A program made the translations under genes and the position numbers. 64,000 bases of DNA from Mesonia phycicola (GTDB lineage: Bacteria; Bacteroidota; Bacteroidia; Flavobacteriales; Flavobacteriaceae). Positions within the stretch are counted from its first letter, which is position 1. The number at the start of each line of letters is the position of its first letter. This document shows positions 62,221-64,000 of this stretch, one piece after another. The notes beneath the pieces are model-generated. The model saw only the letters and a program-made list of their open reading frames with translations, ran no database searches and was not told the origin of the DNA. Where the stretch lies: contig NZ_FQYY01000006.1 of assembly GCF_900141885.1 (NCBI RefSeq), forward strand, positions 62,001 through 126,000, read 5' to 3'.

Positions 62221-63405
62221 CTATTTTTGTTGAATTTTATCTAAAATAGATAAAATTATATTGCATCCTTTTTTTATTTCTTCTTCAGAAATAGTTAGCG
62301 GTGGAGTTATTCTAATGGCTTTATTCTCAAATAATAACCAAAATAAAATTAAACCTTGCTCTTTAGCTTCTAAAATTACTTGATTGGCAATTTCTTCTGA
62401 TTTTACTATTGCGGCAAGCATTAATCCTTTACCTCTAATTTCACTTATCAAAGGATGAGCCAAAAGCTTTCTAAATAATTTTTCTTTTTGAAGTGTTTCT
62501 GTAATTAATGAAGTGTTGCAAATTTCTTTTAGAGTAGCAAGTGCGGCAGCAGCTATTACTGGATTGCCACCAAAGGTGGTAATGTGTCCCATTTTTGGAT
62601 TGTTACTCAGACTATCCATTATTTCTTCTGATGCTACAAATGCACCTACAGGAAGCCCACCTGCCATACCTTTACCAATTACTAGTATGTCTGGTGTAAT
62701 ATCAAAATGCTCGTAAGCAAATAATTTTCCTGTTCTACCAAAACCAGGTTGAATTTCATCTAGTATTAAAAGAGCGCCTACTTCTTTACATTTTTGTTTA
62801 ATTTTTTTTAAAAAATTATTTTTAGGCAAAATAAAACCAGCGCCGCCTTGTATGGTTTCTAAGATAACAGCTGCTGTTTTGTCAGTAATACTATTTAAAC
62901 TTTCTTCGTTGTTAAATTCTATAAATGAAATACCAGGAAGTAAAGGTCTAAATGGTTTTTTACGTTCTTCAAAATTCATTAAACTCAAAGAACCCATGGT
63001 GTTACCGTGGTATGCATTTTTGGCAGCAATAATTTCTTGTTTACCTGTATATCTTCTTGCTAGTTTTAGAGCACCTTCAATAGCTTCTGTACCACTATTT
63101 ACTAAATAAGTTTTTGCATTTGGTATGCTTACTTTTTGGTGCAAAAATTTTGTGTAATTTATGGCTGGAGATTGGGCGTATTCTCCATAAACCATTACGT
63201 GCAAGTAATTATTGGCTTGTTGCTGTATTGCTTTAATTACTTTTGGATGGCAGTGCCCTAAACTACATGCAGAAACACCCGCAACAAAATCTAAATGAGA
63301 CTTGCCATCTGTAGTGTAAATGTAACTTCCTTTGGCAGATTGAACTTCTAGCCCCAAAGGATGAGGACTTGTTTGAGCTTGGTATTTTAAAAAATCTTTA
63401 TTCAA
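62221..63405 (-). CDS. Class III (ornithine/acetylornithine-type) aminotransferase
   Basis: A 394-aa PLP enzyme of subgroup II. Motifs are SGTEAIEGALKLARR near residue 105, DEIQPGFGRTGKLFA near 215, and the PLP lysine Lys245 in GKGMAGGLPVGAF. GHITTFGGNPVIAAAALATL near 275 completes the family set. ArgD-like or ornithine-delta aminotransferase activity is most likely; substrate cannot be told apart from sequence alone and no other arg genes are nearby. It starts three bases after the OstA-like gene. Confidence 0.9.
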   Translation of the reverse strand: MNKDFLKYQAQTSPHPLGLEVQSAKGSYIYTTDGKSHLDFVAGVSACSLGHCHPKVIKAIQQQANNYLHVMVYGEYAQSPAINYTKFLHQKVSIPNAKTYLVNSGTEAIEGALKLARRYTGKQEIIAAKNAYHGNTMGSLSLMNFEERKKPFRPLLPGISFIEFNNEESLNSITDKTAAVILETIQGGAGFILPKNNFLKKIKQKCKEVGALLILDEIQPGFGRTGKLFAYEHFDITPDILVIGKGMAGGLPVGAFVASEEIMDSLSNNPKMGHITTFGGNPVIAAAALATLKEICNTSLITETLQKEKLFRKLLAHPLISEIRGKGLMLAAIVKSEEIANQVILEAKEQGLILFWLLFENKAIRITPPLTISEEEIKKGCNIILSILDKIQQK

Positions 63406-63408
63406 AAG

Positions 63409-63999
63409 TTATGGAGTCTTTTGTTTAAATTGTAAAATATTTTTCTTTTTTACAGAAGTACTATCTTGTTCTCTATGCTGAAGTAGTTTGGGATCTAATC
63501 TAGAGTTTTTATGTAGCAATTCAGGGTCTTCACTATCTCTATCTTCAAAAAAGTTGCTGTCTTCTTCGGGGAGCGGAATGCCTTTGATTTTAGGTAAATT
63601 TAAAGGGCCTTCATCTCTAAATAAATCTTCTTTACTAGTTATTTGCTCATCACCACGCCAATTAAACCCTCTTAACTTTCGGGCATTTTTTGGGAAATCA
63701 CTTTCTTGGTATAAAATATTTTCTACATCTCTGTAATAGTAAATATCTGTAATAGATTTATCACCAAAAAGTAATTTTATAGAAGAAGAAATTGCTTTAT
63801 TAATACCTATTAAAGAACCATCATCATTTCTACTATAGTAGATAGTTTCTGTATTTTTTATAAAGTTAGCTTCAGAGATTTGGTTGTCATCTCCAAATAA
63901 CCCATACATTTCTTTTCCTTTTACTTGGTTATAGCCTTCAATACTATCTTTTTGAATCATAAAAGCATTGTAAAATACTTTTAGGGTATCCATTTTTTC
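63409..63999 (-). CDS. OstA-like protein, C-terminal part (runs off the window)
   Basis: The frame stays open to the window edge (two further codons precede the internal Met at 63993), so this is the C-terminal part of a longer protein. About 196 residues are visible. VKGKEMYGLFGDDNQISEANFIKNTETIYYSRNDDGSLIGINKA matches the C-terminal half of Bacteroidetes OstA/LptA-like proteins, beta-jellyroll proteins thought to move lipopolysaccharide. Its linkage to the aminotransferase and TPR genes is common in flavobacteria. Confidence 0.8.
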   Translation of the reverse strand, partial: EKMDTLKVFYNAFMIQKDSIEGYNQVKGKEMYGLFGDDNQISEANFIKNTETIYYSRNDDGSLIGINKAISSSIKLLFGDKSITDIYYYRDVENILYQESDFPKNARKLRGFNWRGDEQITSKEDLFRDEGPLNLPKIKGIPLPEEDSNFFEDRDSEDPELLHKNSRLDPKLLQHREQDSTSVKKKNILQFKQKTP

Positions 64000-64000
64000 T

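Overview
The window looks like a chromosomal segment of a low-GC marine-type Bacteroidetes, most likely family Flavobacteriaceae. The evidence is AT-rich DNA, start codons without Shine-Dalgarno sequences, promoters of the TTTG-N19-TAnnTTTG type, C-terminal type IX secretion sorting domains, a porQ-cmk-rpsA neighbourhood, pyruvate carboxylase, and menaquinone genes as the quinone route. I see no prophage, IS element, plasmid gene, CRISPR array or rRNA. Apart from several families of palindromic intergenic repeats, this is core chromosome. All function calls come from reading the translated sequence and remembered family motifs; no database was searched.

Region 1 (1-17.9 kb) is a microaerobic respiration block. 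It holds the tail of a cbb3 oxidase operon (ccoQ end, ccoP, ccoG, ccoH/fixH and a DsbD-like membrane protein), an acetyl-CoA hydrolase/CoA-transferase, a BI-1 protein, and a DUF2089/membrane/hydrolase/methyltransferase operon. These are followed by a group III truncated haemoglobin, hemN, a universal stress protein, and a two-component pair. The sensor kinase PAS domain carries the two haem-pocket residues of FixL at the same 20-residue spacing. Its partner is a receiver domain fused to a Crp/FNR-type DNA-binding regulator. Three promoters in this block (before the CoA-transferase, before the haemoglobin operon, before uspA-hemN) share a Crp/FNR-like palindrome exactly 23 bases ahead of a -7 element. 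I think this is the most interesting content of the window: a compact FixL/FixJ-FixK-like circuit with candidate targets beside it.

Region 2 (17.9-28.7 kb) is a secreted-protein region: two Omp28-type thioredoxin-fold proteins, a T9SS cargo, a TlpA-like thioredoxin with an outer-membrane barrel, an AIM24 protein, a very large T9SS cargo, and a tiny protein with a CTERM-like tail. Region 3 (28.7-44.8 kb) carries pyruvate carboxylase, a UDG-like protein, an OmpA lipoprotein, a glycosyltransferase, holA, the menaquinone genes menA, menC and menE, an M1 peptidase and a bestrophin.

Region 4 (44.9-64 kb) holds a Leu/Lys/Lys tRNA cluster, aroK, a phosphoribosyltransferase, an S4 protein, amt, porQ-cmk-MFS and rpsA. 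A long minus-strand series follows (DUF808, DUF349, aroE, two DUF368 paralogues, a TPR protein, a class III aminotransferase and an OstA-like protein that runs off the end). Intergenic gaps contain a tandem array of composite palindromes (3.3-3.9 kb), three members of a longer stem-loop family (4.7, 13.4 and 54.2 kb) and many hairpin terminators.
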